DNA of 64,000 nucleotides. Source: Secundilactobacillus hailunensis. Lineage in GTDB: Bacteria > Bacillota > Bacilli > Lactobacillales > Lactobacillaceae. Location of the stretch: positions 1-64,000 of the forward strand of contig NZ_BJDO01000002.1 of assembly GCF_005405185.1 (NCBI RefSeq), in the 5' to 3' direction. Made by a program: the position numbers and the translations under genes. Each line of letters begins with the position of its first letter. Within the stretch, counting starts at the first letter, position 1. Under the pieces are notes generated by a model. It saw only the letters and a program-made list of their open reading frames with translations, made no database searches and had not been told where the DNA came from. Of the stretch, positions 8,263-16,807 are shown in pieces.

Positions 8263-8925
8263 ATGAGACGTTTATTCGATGAAGAACTAGATGAACTGGA
8301 CAATGGGTTTACCGAAATGGGCATCTTGGTCAGCAACGTGGTGCAGCAGTCGGTGGCCGCATTTATTGATCATGATCGCGAGGCAGCGCAAAATATTATT
8401 GACCATGATCATGATATCAATGACCGCGAGATTCAGCTGGAAACGAAATCCTTTGAGATCATTGCCCTGTATCAACCCGTAACTTCTGACCTCAGAGAAG
8501 TCGTAACCATTCTAAAGGCCGTTTCGGACCTTGAACGGGCTGGTGATCACGCCCGCAATATTGCGCACGCCACCATTGAAGTTAAGGGCAATACGCGGGT
8601 AGCAGAGATTGAGACCCAGCTTGCCGAAATGGGGCATCTCACCACCGATATGGTGAAACAGGCGATTCAGGCCTACGTTGATAAGGATGAAGAGGCGGCT
8701 AAGGCGTTGGTGACGGTAAACAATCAGCTGGTTGATTATCGGAATCAGATCATGCGGGATAGTTACCATGAGATTACCACGGATGCCGATGTCGTAGTGG
8801 CCGCGATGAATTACAACAACGTTGCGGCGGACCTCGTACGAATTGCCGATTATTTAACTAACGTTGGTGAATGGATCGTTTATCTAAAAACGGGTCAAAT
8901 TGTTGAATTAAAGTTAATGAAGTGA
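8263..8925 (+). CDS. phoU: PhoU, phosphate signalling regulator
   Basis: 220 residues, all-helical, with two PhoU repeats (about 15-105 and 118-210). Each carries the E/D-rich metal-site helix, e.g. DLERAGDHARNIA and DLVRIADYLTNVGEW. PhoU links the Pst transporter to PhoR and restrains signalling when phosphate is ample. The ribosome site GAGGAGGG lies before the ATG. It is the last gene of the pst operon and is followed by a hairpin. Confidence 0.92.
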   Translation: MRRLFDEELDELDNGFTEMGILVSNVVQQSVAAFIDHDREAAQNIIDHDHDINDREIQLETKSFEIIALYQPVTSDLREVVTILKAVSDLERAGDHARNIAHATIEVKGNTRVAEIETQLAEMGHLTTDMVKQAIQAYVDKDEEAAKALVTVNNQLVDYRNQIMRDSYHEITTDADVVVAAMNYNNVAADLVRIADYLTNVGEWIVYLKTGQIVELKLMK

Positions 8926-8933
8926 TATATGTT

Positions 8934-8971
8934 AAAGCCAGTAGCCATTATAATGATGACGACTGGCTTTT
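8934..8971 (+). terminator. Terminator after phoU
   Basis: AAAGCCAGT (8934-8942) pairs with ACTGGCTTT (8962-8970). The T run is short, so termination may be partial. Confidence 0.6.
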
Positions 8972-9048
8972 ATGGTTTTTACGCTGCTCATTAGGGCTTA
9001 GACAGTTGAATTTAATGAAGTAAAAAAGCGTGTTAAAGTAATGTTGAA

Positions 9049-9077
9049 TTGTTCATATCCCAAGGAGCAGGTATAAT
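9049..9077 (+). promoter_or_regulatory. Promoter of the pspC/yvlD pair
   Basis: TTGTTC (9049-9054), a 17-base spacer and TATAAT (9072-9077). The roughly 95-base leader ends with a small hairpin, CACTTAT (9137-9143) / ATAAGTG (9147-9153), just before the GAGGTG ribosome site. Confidence 0.55.
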
Positions 9078-9179
9078 GATTCTAGTAGTGACTATCCAGT
9101 TACTCGTTTATCATGATTAAAGGTTGCAGAGCAGTTCACTTATTTGATAAGTGGTAACTAGAAATGAGGTGATTTTTTG

Positions 9180-9473
9180 ATGAATAGCAAACGACGGCTT
9201 ACACGTTCGCCAAACCGAATATTAACTGGTGTCCTGGGCGGCTTAGCCGAGTACTTTGGTGTTAATAAAACCCTGGTGCGGGTCATTTATGTGGTTTTAT
9301 CGATTTTTCTAGGGCGAATTTTATTTGGCATACTCGTTTATCTACTGCTCACCGTATTGATCCCAGAAGATTCTGGTACCAGCCATCACACGACTTTTTG
9401 GGGTTCAGGACAGCAGTCACGTTCGCGAAAAGAACTTCATGATGTTACTGAAGAAGACACTGATAAAAAGTGA
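9180..9473 (+). CDS. PspC-domain membrane protein
   Basis: 97 residues. The N-terminal half is a PspC domain (RLTRSPNRILTGVLGGLAEYF, split here by function: basic stretch then LGGLAEYFGV) with one or two hydrophobic segments at about 30-62. The C-terminus is a soluble polar tail. PspC proteins take part in envelope-stress responses. Start: ATG 9180 lies 8 bases after GAGGTG; the TTG at 9177 is less well placed. The gene is followed after 10 bases by a YvlD-type gene, a pairing also seen in envelope-stress loci of other Firmicutes. Confidence 0.8.
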   Translation: MNSKRRLTRSPNRILTGVLGGLAEYFGVNKTLVRVIYVVLSIFLGRILFGILVYLLLTVLIPEDSGTSHHTTFWGSGQQSRSRKELHDVTEEDTDKK

Positions 9474-9483
9474 GTTGTAGACT

Positions 9484-9849
9484 ATGAAAGCTTGGGCTCG
9501 GATTTTAATCAACGCCGTGTTATTTATGGCACTAGCTGGTTTTTTAAGTACCAGTTTTTACGTGGCCAGTCCGTGGATCGCGTTATTAGCCAGTGTGGTT
9601 TTATCGGTGTTAAACGCATTAGTGAAACCAGTGCTGCAAATTCTATCACTGCCAATCACCGTGGTGACGCTGGGCTTATTCAGCATCGTGATCAACGGGG
9701 CAATGCTGCAGCTGACCTCAATGTTAATTGGTAATGACTTTCATTTCAGTTCATTTGGAACGGCGCTGTTAGTGGCCGTTTTGATGTCGCTGTGTAACGC
9801 CGTCATTTCCAATTACGTCGGTCACGGCCATAAGCAGAGTAAAGAGTGA
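9484..9849 (+). CDS. YvlD-type (phage-holin-like family 4) membrane protein
   Basis: 121 residues with about four membrane helices and short loops. The central LNALVKPVLQILSLPITV and LGLFSIVINGAMLQL blocks are typical of the YvlD/DUF360 family, which is annotated as holin-like but is a cellular envelope protein. It is probably co-transcribed with the PspC gene before it. The biochemical role is not known from sequence. Confidence 0.75.
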   Translation: MKAWARILINAVLFMALAGFLSTSFYVASPWIALLASVVLSVLNALVKPVLQILSLPITVVTLGLFSIVINGAMLQLTSMLIGNDFHFSSFGTALLVAVLMSLCNAVISNYVGHGHKQSKE

Positions 9850-10041
9850 TAATCACCTCCGTATTTCTCATGAGGACCAGATTTGGAAAGAAGGGCGAGC
9901 CACTACTGGCTGGTGTTAGCTAAAATGGTTTCTGATGAGAATGATGTTTAAACGGAGTATAAAATCCCCGGTGGCTAACCGGGAAACTAAAGTGACAGCG
10001 CTTTAGTTCATGCACATCGTGTACCAGTAGTGGTCAATAAT
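9850..10041 (+). promoter_or_regulatory. Structured leader upstream of hprK (candidate cis-regulatory RNA)
   Basis: Four complementary sets are visible. Stem A: CTCCGT (9857-9862) with ACGGAG (9952-9957), and TTCTCAT (9865-9871) with ATGAGAA (9935-9941). Stem B: CCACTACTGG (9900-9909) with CCAGTAGTGG (10024-10033), a perfect 10-base pair set. Hairpin C: CCCGGT (9967-9972) / ACCGGG (9978-9983). Hairpin D: ACTAAAG (9986-9992) / CTTTAGT (10001-10007). A and B cross, so they exclude each other. The 3' arm of B covers the only ribosome-site-like bases of hprK. No known riboswitch class was recognised. A 23-codon basic reading frame (9935-10006) lies inside the structure without a good ribosome site. 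Confidence 0.45.
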
Positions 10042-10980
10042 TTGGCAGAAAGTGTAACAGTTGCAGAATTAGTCAAAAATATTCGCCTAGACGTGCTTTA
10101 CGGCGATGATTTCTTAGCTGACCGGAAGATCTCGACCAGTGATATTTCACGGCCAGGGCTTGAATTAACGGGTTACTTTAACTACTACCCAGCTAAACGG
10201 ATTCAGCTATTGGGGATCACTGAGACCTCCTTTGCGAAGGGCATGAGTCATGATGATCTCTTAAAAGTCATGCGGCAGATGTGCCAGCCTGAAACGCCCG
10301 CGTTTGTAATCTCAACGCAGCTTGAACCGCCGGAAGAATTACTGCAGGCGGCTAAGGAAACCAACATTCCAATTCTGGGCACTAAAATGACGACTTCCAG
10401 AGTTTTGAGTAACATGACCAACTATCTGGAAGGTAAATTGGCTGAACGCCAGTCACTGCACGGTGTTTTAGTTGATATCTACGGTGTCGGGGTCTTGATT
10501 ACCGGTGATTCCGGTGTCGGTAAGAGTGAAACCGCGTTGGAACTGGTTAAGCGTGGTCACCGGCTGATTGCTGATGACCGGGTGGAAGTCTATCAACAAG
10601 ATGAACAGACCTTAATTGGTGAAGCACCCGCGATTTTGTCACATCTATTGGAAATTCGTGGTATTGGGATCATCGATGTGATGAATCTATTTGGTGCCGG
10701 TGCGGTTCGCAGTGAAACCGATATTGAACTGATCGTCCACCTAGAAGCGTGGACTCGGGATAAGAAGTTTGATCGTCTAGGAAATAATTCCGAAACCCAA
10801 AAGATTTTTGACGTTGAGATCCCTAAGATTTCGATTCCCGTTAAAACGGGTCGGAATTTAGCCATCATCATTGAAGCCGCGGCCATGAACTTCCGGGCCC
10901 GTTCAATGGGTTATGACGCAACCAAAGTGTTTGATCAGAACCTCAACCGACTGATCAAGAAAAATTCCAACGAGAAATAA
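10042..10980 (+). CDS. hprK: HPr kinase/phosphorylase
   Basis: 312 residues from TTG 10042, which gives the family N-terminus (M)AESVTV; a GTG at 10030 would add four residues. The bifunctional enzyme phosphorylates HPr of the sugar phosphotransferase system on a serine and removes the phosphate, setting carbon catabolite repression with CcpA. The catalytic histidine (SLHG, about 140), Walker A GDSGVGKS (155-162) and the signature EIRGIGIIDVMNLFG are present. The upstream leader folds over its weak ribosome site. It starts the hprK-lgt-gpsA cluster usual in lactobacilli. Confidence 0.95.
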   Translation: MAESVTVAELVKNIRLDVLYGDDFLADRKISTSDISRPGLELTGYFNYYPAKRIQLLGITETSFAKGMSHDDLLKVMRQMCQPETPAFVISTQLEPPEELLQAAKETNIPILGTKMTTSRVLSNMTNYLEGKLAERQSLHGVLVDIYGVGVLITGDSGVGKSETALELVKRGHRLIADDRVEVYQQDEQTLIGEAPAILSHLLEIRGIGIIDVMNLFGAGAVRSETDIELIVHLEAWTRDKKFDRLGNNSETQKIFDVEIPKISIPVKTGRNLAIIIEAAAMNFRARSMGYDATKVFDQNLNRLIKKNSNEK

Positions 10981-11016
10981 ACATTAATAATAAGTGAAAG
11001 TTAAGAGGTGGCATCC

Positions 11017-11871
11017 TTGCAGGGAATTCTCGCAGCACTAAATCCCATTGCGTTTCATCTGGGACCGATTCAAGTTCATTGGTATGGCGTCATTATTGCC
11101 AGTGCCGTGATTATTGCGGTGACATTGGCCGTTCGTGAAGGCGGTCGGCGAAACGTGTTAGCCGATGATATCTACGACATGATTTTATGGGCACTACCAG
11201 CGGCCATTATTGCAGCCCGGATCTACTACGTGGCGTTTGAATGGCCCTATTATTCCCAGCATCCGGCAGAGATCATTCGAATCTGGGATGGCGGAATTGC
11301 CGTGTATGGTTCTTTGATTGGAGCCGGCATCGTGGTCTTCTTCTTTTGCCGGTCGCGCTTTATTCCGGTTTGGCTAATGCTCGATATTGCTGCGCCAACG
11401 GTGATCATGGGACAAGGCATTGGCCGCTGGGGTAATTTTATGAACCAGGAAGCGTTTGGCCAGATTACCAGTCTGAGCTTTCTTCAGGGGTTACATCTAC
11501 CGCATTTTATTATCTCCCAGATGCTGATCAACGGGGCATACCGTCAGCCGACTTTCTTGTATGAGTCGACTTGGGATATTCTGGGTTTTATTGTCCTGAT
11601 GAGCTTACGGCATCGACCGGGGCTGTTTAAACAGGGTGAAGTGTTCCTGAGCTATGTCATCTGGTATTCGTTTGGCCGTTTCTTTATTGAAGGAATGAGA
11701 ACGGATAGCTTAATGCTGTTTAACACGATTCGAATATCACAGCTGTTATCCGTAATATTGTTTATTGGTGCAATTGGACTCATGATTTACCGTCGCCGGC
11801 TTGGTACGCAGGTTCCTATGTATCTGGACGGTAATCCGTTTTCAAAAAAGGCCCAGCAGGCTAAAAACTAA
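11017..11871 (+). CDS. lgt: Prolipoprotein diacylglyceryl transferase
   Basis: 284 residues, about seven membrane segments. Adds diacylglycerol from phosphatidylglycerol to the lipobox cysteine of prolipoproteins. The Lgt signature [13 protein letters not shown] is present. Start: TTG 11017 lies 6 bases after AGGTGG (11005-11010); the GTG at 11008 would lie inside that ribosome site. It follows hprK and precedes gpsA by 12 bases. Confidence 0.95.
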   Translation: MQGILAALNPIAFHLGPIQVHWYGVIIASAVIIAVTLAVREGGRRNVLADDIYDMILWALPAAIIAARIYYVAFEWPYYSQHPAEIIRIWDGGIAVYGSLIGAGIVVFFFCRSRFIPVWLMLDIAAPTVIMGQGIGRWGNFMNQEAFGQITSLSFLQGLHLPHFIISQMLINGAYRQPTFLYESTWDILGFIVLMSLRHRPGLFKQGEVFLSYVIWYSFGRFFIEGMRTDSLMLFNTIRISQLLSVILFIGAIGLMIYRRRLGTQVPMYLDGNPFSKKAQQAKN

Positions 11872-11883
11872 GGAGTAATTACT

Positions 11884-12897
11884 ATGTCTGAAAAAATTGC
11901 TGTATTAGGTGCAGGTTCTTGGGGCAGTATCTTAGCTAATCTATTGGATGAAAATGGCAATGAAGTGTCACTCTGGTCATACAATCCAAAACAAGTCAAA
12001 GAGCTTAACGAAAAGCACACTAATACGCATTATATGAAAGATTTTACGTATTCTGAAACCCTGATAGCCTATTCAGATTTAAAGCAGGCGTTAACGGGGG
12101 CAACCACCGTGTTGTTCGTTGTGCCAACCAAGGCCGTTCGTTCTGTGGCGGGTGACGTTAAACAGGTACTGGAAGAATTACAGACCAAGCCTCAGTTGAT
12201 TCACGCCAGCAAAGGGATTGAGCAGGGGACTTACAAGCGGGTCTCTGAGATCCTAGCAGAGGAGATTCCAGCTGAACTTAGAAAATCGATCACAGTGCTA
12301 TCAGGACCAAGTCATGCTGAAGACGTTGCTAAACGCGACATTACACTGGTGACTGCAGCCAGCACGGACGCGGACGCTGCTAAACACGTTCAGCAGCTGT
12401 TTATGAACCGTTATTTCCGGGTCTACACCAACAGCGATGTGATCGGTGTGGAAATTGCGGCTGCCCTGAAAAACATCATTGCGCTGGGCACTGGTGCTTT
12501 AAACGGGTTAGGCTACGGCGATAACGCCAAGGCGGCTTTAATGACCCGTGGACTAGCTGAAATTTCACGGCTAGGCGCTTCATTTGGGGCCAACCCACAG
12601 ACCTTTACTGGGTTAGCGGGTGTCGGTGACATTATCGTGACTGGGACCAGTGAAAATTCCCGTAACTACCGGGCCGGTGATGAACTGGGTAAGGGCCAGA
12701 GCCTGCAAGAAGTGATTGATACCATGGGCATGGTCATTGAAGGGGTTGCCACGACTAAGGCTGCTTATGAATTAGCTAAACAGCGCGGCGTTGAGATGCC
12801 AATTACCGGTGCTATTTACCAAGTACTCTATGAAGGCAAAGACATTCGCACGGCCATTTCTGACTTAATGATGCGTGAAGGCCGTTCCGAATTTTAA
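11884..12897 (+). CDS. gpsA: Glycerol-3-phosphate dehydrogenase [NAD(P)+]
   Basis: 337 residues. Reduces dihydroxyacetone phosphate to sn-glycerol-3-phosphate for phospholipid synthesis. N-terminal Rossmann motif GAGSWGS, the catalytic lysine region [12 protein letters not shown] and the substrate-binding [11 protein letters not shown]-like block ([15 protein letters not shown]) are seen. AAGGAG precedes the ATG. Its position after lgt places two phospholipid/lipoprotein functions together. Confidence 0.95.
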   Translation: MSEKIAVLGAGSWGSILANLLDENGNEVSLWSYNPKQVKELNEKHTNTHYMKDFTYSETLIAYSDLKQALTGATTVLFVVPTKAVRSVAGDVKQVLEELQTKPQLIHASKGIEQGTYKRVSEILAEEIPAELRKSITVLSGPSHAEDVAKRDITLVTAASTDADAAKHVQQLFMNRYFRVYTNSDVIGVEIAAALKNIIALGTGALNGLGYGDNAKAALMTRGLAEISRLGASFGANPQTFTGLAGVGDIIVTGTSENSRNYRAGDELGKGQSLQEVIDTMGMVIEGVATTKAAYELAKQRGVEMPITGAIYQVLYEGKDIRTAISDLMMREGRSEF

Positions 12898-12959
12898 CAG
12901 GCTATTTTGCTGGCAGTCGGATTACTCGACAAACTTACAAAAAGATAGTAAACTGAATT

Positions 12960-12988
12960 TTGTCAAAAATTACAGTAAGCAATTAAAT
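12960..12988 (+). promoter_or_regulatory. Promoter of trxB
   Basis: TTGTCA (12960-12965), 17 bases, TTAAAT (12983-12988). It indicates that trxB can be expressed apart from hprK-lgt-gpsA. Confidence 0.45.
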
Positions 12989-13028
12989 TAATGAGTGTCG
13001 CACGTGTTGCGCTGAAAGGGGAAGTCGT

Positions 13029-13973
13029 ATGGCTAAACAGTATGATGTGATTGTAATTGGTGCAGGTCCCGGTGGAATGACCGCCGCGCTCTATGCATCC
13101 CGTGCCAACTTATCCGTACTCATGTTAGACCGCGGAATTTATGGCGGTCAGATGAATAACACCGCAGCAATTGAAAATTATCCCGGTTTTTCATCAGTGC
13201 TGGGTCCTGATTTAGCAGAGGATATGTATAAGGGGTCCACTCAGTTTGGTGCTGAGTATGCTTATGGCAGTGTGGAATCCGTTGAGGATCACGGTGCCAC
13301 TAAGGTTGTGACCACTGATACGGAAACTTATGAAACCAAAGCCGTCGTGATTGCGACTGGCTCTGAATACCGTAAATTAGGGGTTCCTGGTGAAGAAGCC
13401 TATGGTGGCCGTGGGGTTTCGTACTGCGCGGTTTGTGACGGGGCCTTCTTTAAAGGTCGCGAAGTCATCGTGGTCGGCGGTGGTGATTCTGCCGTTGAAG
13501 AGGGGCTTTACCTCACGCAATTAGCTTCTAAGGTCACGGTGATTCATCGTCGCGATCAATTACGGGCACAAAAGGTCATTCAAGACCGGGCGTTTGCTAA
13601 CGAGAAGATGAACTTTGTCTGGAACAGCAATGTTGAGGAAATCCTTGGTGACGACCAAAAAGTGACTGGCGTGAAAGTTAAGAACAACCAGACTGGTGAA
13701 GAAACAACGATTGATGCCAGCGGGGTCTTCATTTACGTTGGCATCTTACCTAAGACTGAGCAGTTCATGAATCTTGGGATTACCGATAAAACGGGCTGGA
13801 TCGAAGCCAACGACCACATGGAAACTAAGGTTCCCGGTATTTTTGCAATTGGTGATGTCCGGGTCAAAGACCTGCGTCAAATTACGACGGCGGTCGGTGA
13901 CGGCGGTATCGCTAGTCAACAAGTGTTTAAGTATATTGAATCATTAGCTGACAGTGGAGCAACTGTTAAGTAA
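13029..13973 (+). CDS. trxB: Thioredoxin reductase
   Basis: 314 residues. FAD-dependent enzyme that reduces thioredoxin with NADPH. FAD-binding GAGPGGMTAA at 11-20, redox-active C133-A-V-C136 in SYCAVCDGAFF, NADPH-binding GGGDSAVEE and the C-terminal FAIGDVR block are present. GGGGAAG lies before the ATG. It is followed by a strong terminator, so it is the last gene of its unit. Confidence 0.95.
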   Translation: MAKQYDVIVIGAGPGGMTAALYASRANLSVLMLDRGIYGGQMNNTAAIENYPGFSSVLGPDLAEDMYKGSTQFGAEYAYGSVESVEDHGATKVVTTDTETYETKAVVIATGSEYRKLGVPGEEAYGGRGVSYCAVCDGAFFKGREVIVVGGGDSAVEEGLYLTQLASKVTVIHRRDQLRAQKVIQDRAFANEKMNFVWNSNVEEILGDDQKVTGVKVKNNQTGEETTIDASGVFIYVGILPKTEQFMNLGITDKTGWIEANDHMETKVPGIFAIGDVRVKDLRQITTAVGDGGIASQQVFKYIESLADSGATVK

Positions 13974-13995
13974 ATGCAGTCGGTTATAAAATGAT

Positions 13996-14032
13996 AAAAA
14001 GATGGAATGGTTATCGGCCATTCCATCTTTTT
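13996..14032 (+). terminator. Terminator after trxB
   Basis: AAAAAGATGGAATGG (13996-14010) pairs perfectly with CCATTCCATCTTTTT (14018-14032). Confidence 0.9.
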
Positions 14033-14087
14033 GTTGCGTTAAACGATATAATAAAGTCAAACTGTAAACTAAAAAGGGGATACCATT

Positions 14088-14612
14088 ATGCAGACACTTG
14101 CTAAACAACTCGCTAACCAGCTTTCGTACGACGTTCGGGAGCTGACACATGACGATGAGGATCAGATCTATCGGTTGCAAAAACAGCAGCGCGACTACTT
14201 TGATTTATTTTTGGACCATCAGCTGACTAAACAGGAAGCCATTGCTGATCTAGATGAGGTTGCCAGTGAAGCTACCGCTGATCAGAAACATTATTTAGGG
14301 TTATTTAAGGCTGATAAGCTAGTCGCAACGATTGATTTAACCATTGATTATCCAGCACCCCAACTAGTTTGGTTAGGGCAATTCTTTGTTGATGACACCA
14401 GCATCTCGGCTAGTGAACGTCATCAGATCCTTAACCAAGTTTTAGCGACGTTGAAAAAATTGACCGCCGTGCAGGTGCAATTACTGGTGCTTAAAGCAGA
14501 CCAGGATAGTCAGCAATTTTACACTCAGGCGCAATTTGAACCCGTCAGCGAAACGCGAACGAAGGCTGGCTCAGTGTTCATGGATGCGGTGATTTATCAA
14601 AAGGCGCTATAG
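14088..14612 (+). CDS. GNAT-like acetyltransferase family protein
   Basis: 174 residues with a weak GNAT pattern: an N-terminal helix pair, a beta strand (HYLGLFKADKLVATIDL), a strand before a helix (LGQFFVDDTS...), and a C-terminal QLLVLKAD...QFYTQAQF block that fits the last strands. The acetyl-CoA loop (Q/R-x-x-G-x-G/A) is not clear, so activity is doubtful. AAGGGG precedes the ATG. It is single, between a terminator and the LexA-controlled uvrB promoter. Substrate unknown. Confidence 0.6.
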   Translation: MQTLAKQLANQLSYDVRELTHDDEDQIYRLQKQQRDYFDLFLDHQLTKQEAIADLDEVASEATADQKHYLGLFKADKLVATIDLTIDYPAPQLVWLGQFFVDDTSISASERHQILNQVLATLKKLTAVQVQLLVLKADQDSQQFYTQAQFEPVSETRTKAGSVFMDAVIYQKAL

Positions 14613-14680
14613 GTAATTTGAACGTCAAAAGGCTGTTATATCAAGCTTTATATGACTACGAGCAATACCTAATACTTTTG

Positions 14681-14710
14681 TTGGCGAAAATATGTTCGCT
14701 ATGTTAGAAT
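14681..14710 (+). promoter_or_regulatory. LexA (DinR)-controlled promoter of uvrBA
   Basis: TTGGCG (14681-14686), 18 bases, TAGAAT (14705-14710). CGAAAATATGTTCG at 14685-14698 differs by one base from the Gram-positive SOS box CGAACATATGTTCG and overlaps the -35 and spacer. A weaker half-site CGAACGCATGT lies at 14714. Confidence 0.8.
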
Positions 14711-14783
14711 AGACGAACGCATGTGGGAAGGCAGCTGCTTTCCTGCTTTTAACGTGTACTGAAATTAAGGGGGTATTCCATTT

Positions 14784-16790
14784 ATGATTGAACGGCAGGA
14801 AGATCGTCAGTTTGACCTAGTTTCAAAGTATCAGCCAACAGGTGACCAGCCTGAAGCTATCAAGGAATTGACGGCAGGTATCGACCAAGGTAAGCGGGCT
14901 CAGGTACTGTTAGGCGCGACTGGAACTGGGAAAACTTTTACTATTTCCAACGTGATCAAAAACGTGAATAAGCCAACGCTGATCTTGTCTCATAACAAGA
15001 CGCTGGCTGGCCAACTTTATGGTGAATTTAAGGAATTTTTCCCCAATAACGCGGTTGAGTATTTTGTCAGTTACTATGACTATTACCAACCGGAAGCGTA
15101 CGTGCCATCTAGTGATACGTACATTGAAAAGGATTCTTCAATTAATGATGAAATTGATAAGCTGCGGCACTCCGCAACCAGTTCGTTGTTGGAACGCAAC
15201 GATGTGATCGTGGTGGCGTCGGTGTCATCGATCTTTGGTTTAGGGGATCCCACCGAATATAAGAACCACACAGTGTCCCTTCGCGTCGGTCAGCAAATTG
15301 AACGCAATGACCTGATGCGCAAGCTGGTGGATATTCAATTCGAACGTAATGATATCGATTTTCAGCGTGGCCGATTCCGGGTTCACGGCGATGTGGTGGA
15401 AATCTTCCCGGCTTCCCATGATGAAAAAGCTCTGCGAATCGAATTCTTCGGTGACGAGATCGACCGAATCCGTGAAGTGGATGCCTTAACGGGTGAAATT
15501 GTCGGTGATCGCGATCACGTAGCGATTTTCCCGGCGACTCACTTTATGACTAACGATGATATCATGGACCGTGCGATTACTGGGATTGAAGCTGAATTAA
15601 AGGATCGTCTAGCCCACTTTGAAAAAGAAGGTAAGCTACTAGAGGCTCAGCGGCTTAAGCAACGAACTACTTATGATATTGAAATGCTGCGGGAAATGGG
15701 CTACACCAACGGGATCGAAAACTATTCACGCTTCATGGATGGTCGTAAACCTGGGGAGCCACCGTACACCTTGCTAGATTTCTTCCCGAAAGATTTCCTG
15801 TTGGTAGTGGACGAATCCCATGTTACCATGCCGCAAGTTCGCGGAATGTATAATGGTGACCGCTCTCGGAAGCAGCAGTTGATCGACTATGGGTTCCGGC
15901 TGCCAAGTGCACTGGATAACCGGCCGTTAAAACTAGATGAATTTGAAAAACACATTAACCAGGTGGTTTATATGTCGGCCACACCCGGTGATTATGAGAT
16001 GGACCAGACGAATACAGTGGTTCAGCAAATCATTCGACCAACTGGATTACTGGATCCAACGGTTGAAGTGCGGCCAATCATGGGGCAGATGGATGACTTG
16101 GTTGGTGAAATCAATAAGCGCGTCGATGCCAACGAACGGGTCTTTGTCACCACGTTAACTAAAAAGATGGCTGAGGATCTCAGTGATTATCTCAAGGATC
16201 TGGGCATTAAAGTGGCTTATCTGCACAGTGATATTAAAACGCTGGAACGGACCCAGATCATCCGTGATCTACGGTTGGGCAAGTACGATGTGCTGGTCGG
16301 CATCAACCTGTTACGTGAAGGAATTGATGTTCCTGAAGTTTCCTTAGTCGCTATTTTGGATGCCGATAAGGAAGGCTTCCTGCGTAACGAACGGTCCCTG
16401 ATTCAAACCATGGGCCGGGCTGCGCGGAACGTTCATGGTGCGGTTATTATGTACGCTGATACGGTGACGGATTCCATGAAAAAAGCGATGGATGAAACCG
16501 CTCGGCGGCGAAAGATTCAAACGGCTTATAACAAGAAACATCACATTACACCGAAGACAATCAAGAAGGATATTCGTGATTTGATCAGTGTGACTAAGCC
16601 GGATAAGAATGCCGGCAAGAAGGATGACTTTGTTGAAACTGACTTTGAATCCATGACACTGGAGCAGCAAAAAGACATGATCAAACGACTGGAAGATGAA
16701 ATGCGCAGTGCGGCTAAGAAACTCGATTTCGAACACGCCGCAACGCTGCGTGATACTGTACTGGAATTAAAAGCTGAATTAGATGGGTAA
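14784..16790 (+). CDS. uvrB: UvrABC system protein B
   Basis: 668 residues, full length. Damage-verifying helicase-like subunit of nucleotide excision repair. Walker A GATGTGKT at 44-51, the tyrosine-rich beta-hairpin ([12 protein letters not shown]) that is inserted between DNA strands, DESH-like Walker B (VVDESH), helicase motifs V and VI ([18 protein letters not shown]) and the C-terminal UVR domain that binds UvrA/UvrC (about 630-665) are visible. AAGGGGG precedes the ATG. It is co-transcribed with uvrA (17 bases apart) under the LexA box upstream. Confidence 0.97.
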   Translation: MIERQEDRQFDLVSKYQPTGDQPEAIKELTAGIDQGKRAQVLLGATGTGKTFTISNVIKNVNKPTLILSHNKTLAGQLYGEFKEFFPNNAVEYFVSYYDYYQPEAYVPSSDTYIEKDSSINDEIDKLRHSATSSLLERNDVIVVASVSSIFGLGDPTEYKNHTVSLRVGQQIERNDLMRKLVDIQFERNDIDFQRGRFRVHGDVVEIFPASHDEKALRIEFFGDEIDRIREVDALTGEIVGDRDHVAIFPATHFMTNDDIMDRAITGIEAELKDRLAHFEKEGKLLEAQRLKQRTTYDIEMLREMGYTNGIENYSRFMDGRKPGEPPYTLLDFFPKDFLLVVDESHVTMPQVRGMYNGDRSRKQQLIDYGFRLPSALDNRPLKLDEFEKHINQVVYMSATPGDYEMDQTNTVVQQIIRPTGLLDPTVEVRPIMGQMDDLVGEINKRVDANERVFVTTLTKKMAEDLSDYLKDLGIKVAYLHSDIKTLERTQIIRDLRLGKYDVLVGINLLREGIDVPEVSLVAILDADKEGFLRNERSLIQTMGRAARNVHGAVIMYADTVTDSMKKAMDETARRRKIQTAYNKKHHITPKTIKKDIRDLISVTKPDKNAGKKDDFVETDFESMTLEQQKDMIKRLEDEMRSAAKKLDFEHAATLRDTVLELKAELDG

Positions 16791-16807
16791 CGAGGGAGCG
16801 ATTGTTT

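Noticed and set aside
9932-10007. Hammerhead-ribozyme-like core (CTGATGAG at 9932-9939 and GAAAC at 9983-9987 followed by a stem).
   Set aside because: The bases flanking CTGATGA do not pair to form stems I and II; only the stem after GAAA fits. Treated as chance inside the hprK leader.
14714-14727. Second LexA box CGAACGCATGTGGG.
   Set aside because: Only the left half matches; the right half lacks TTCG.
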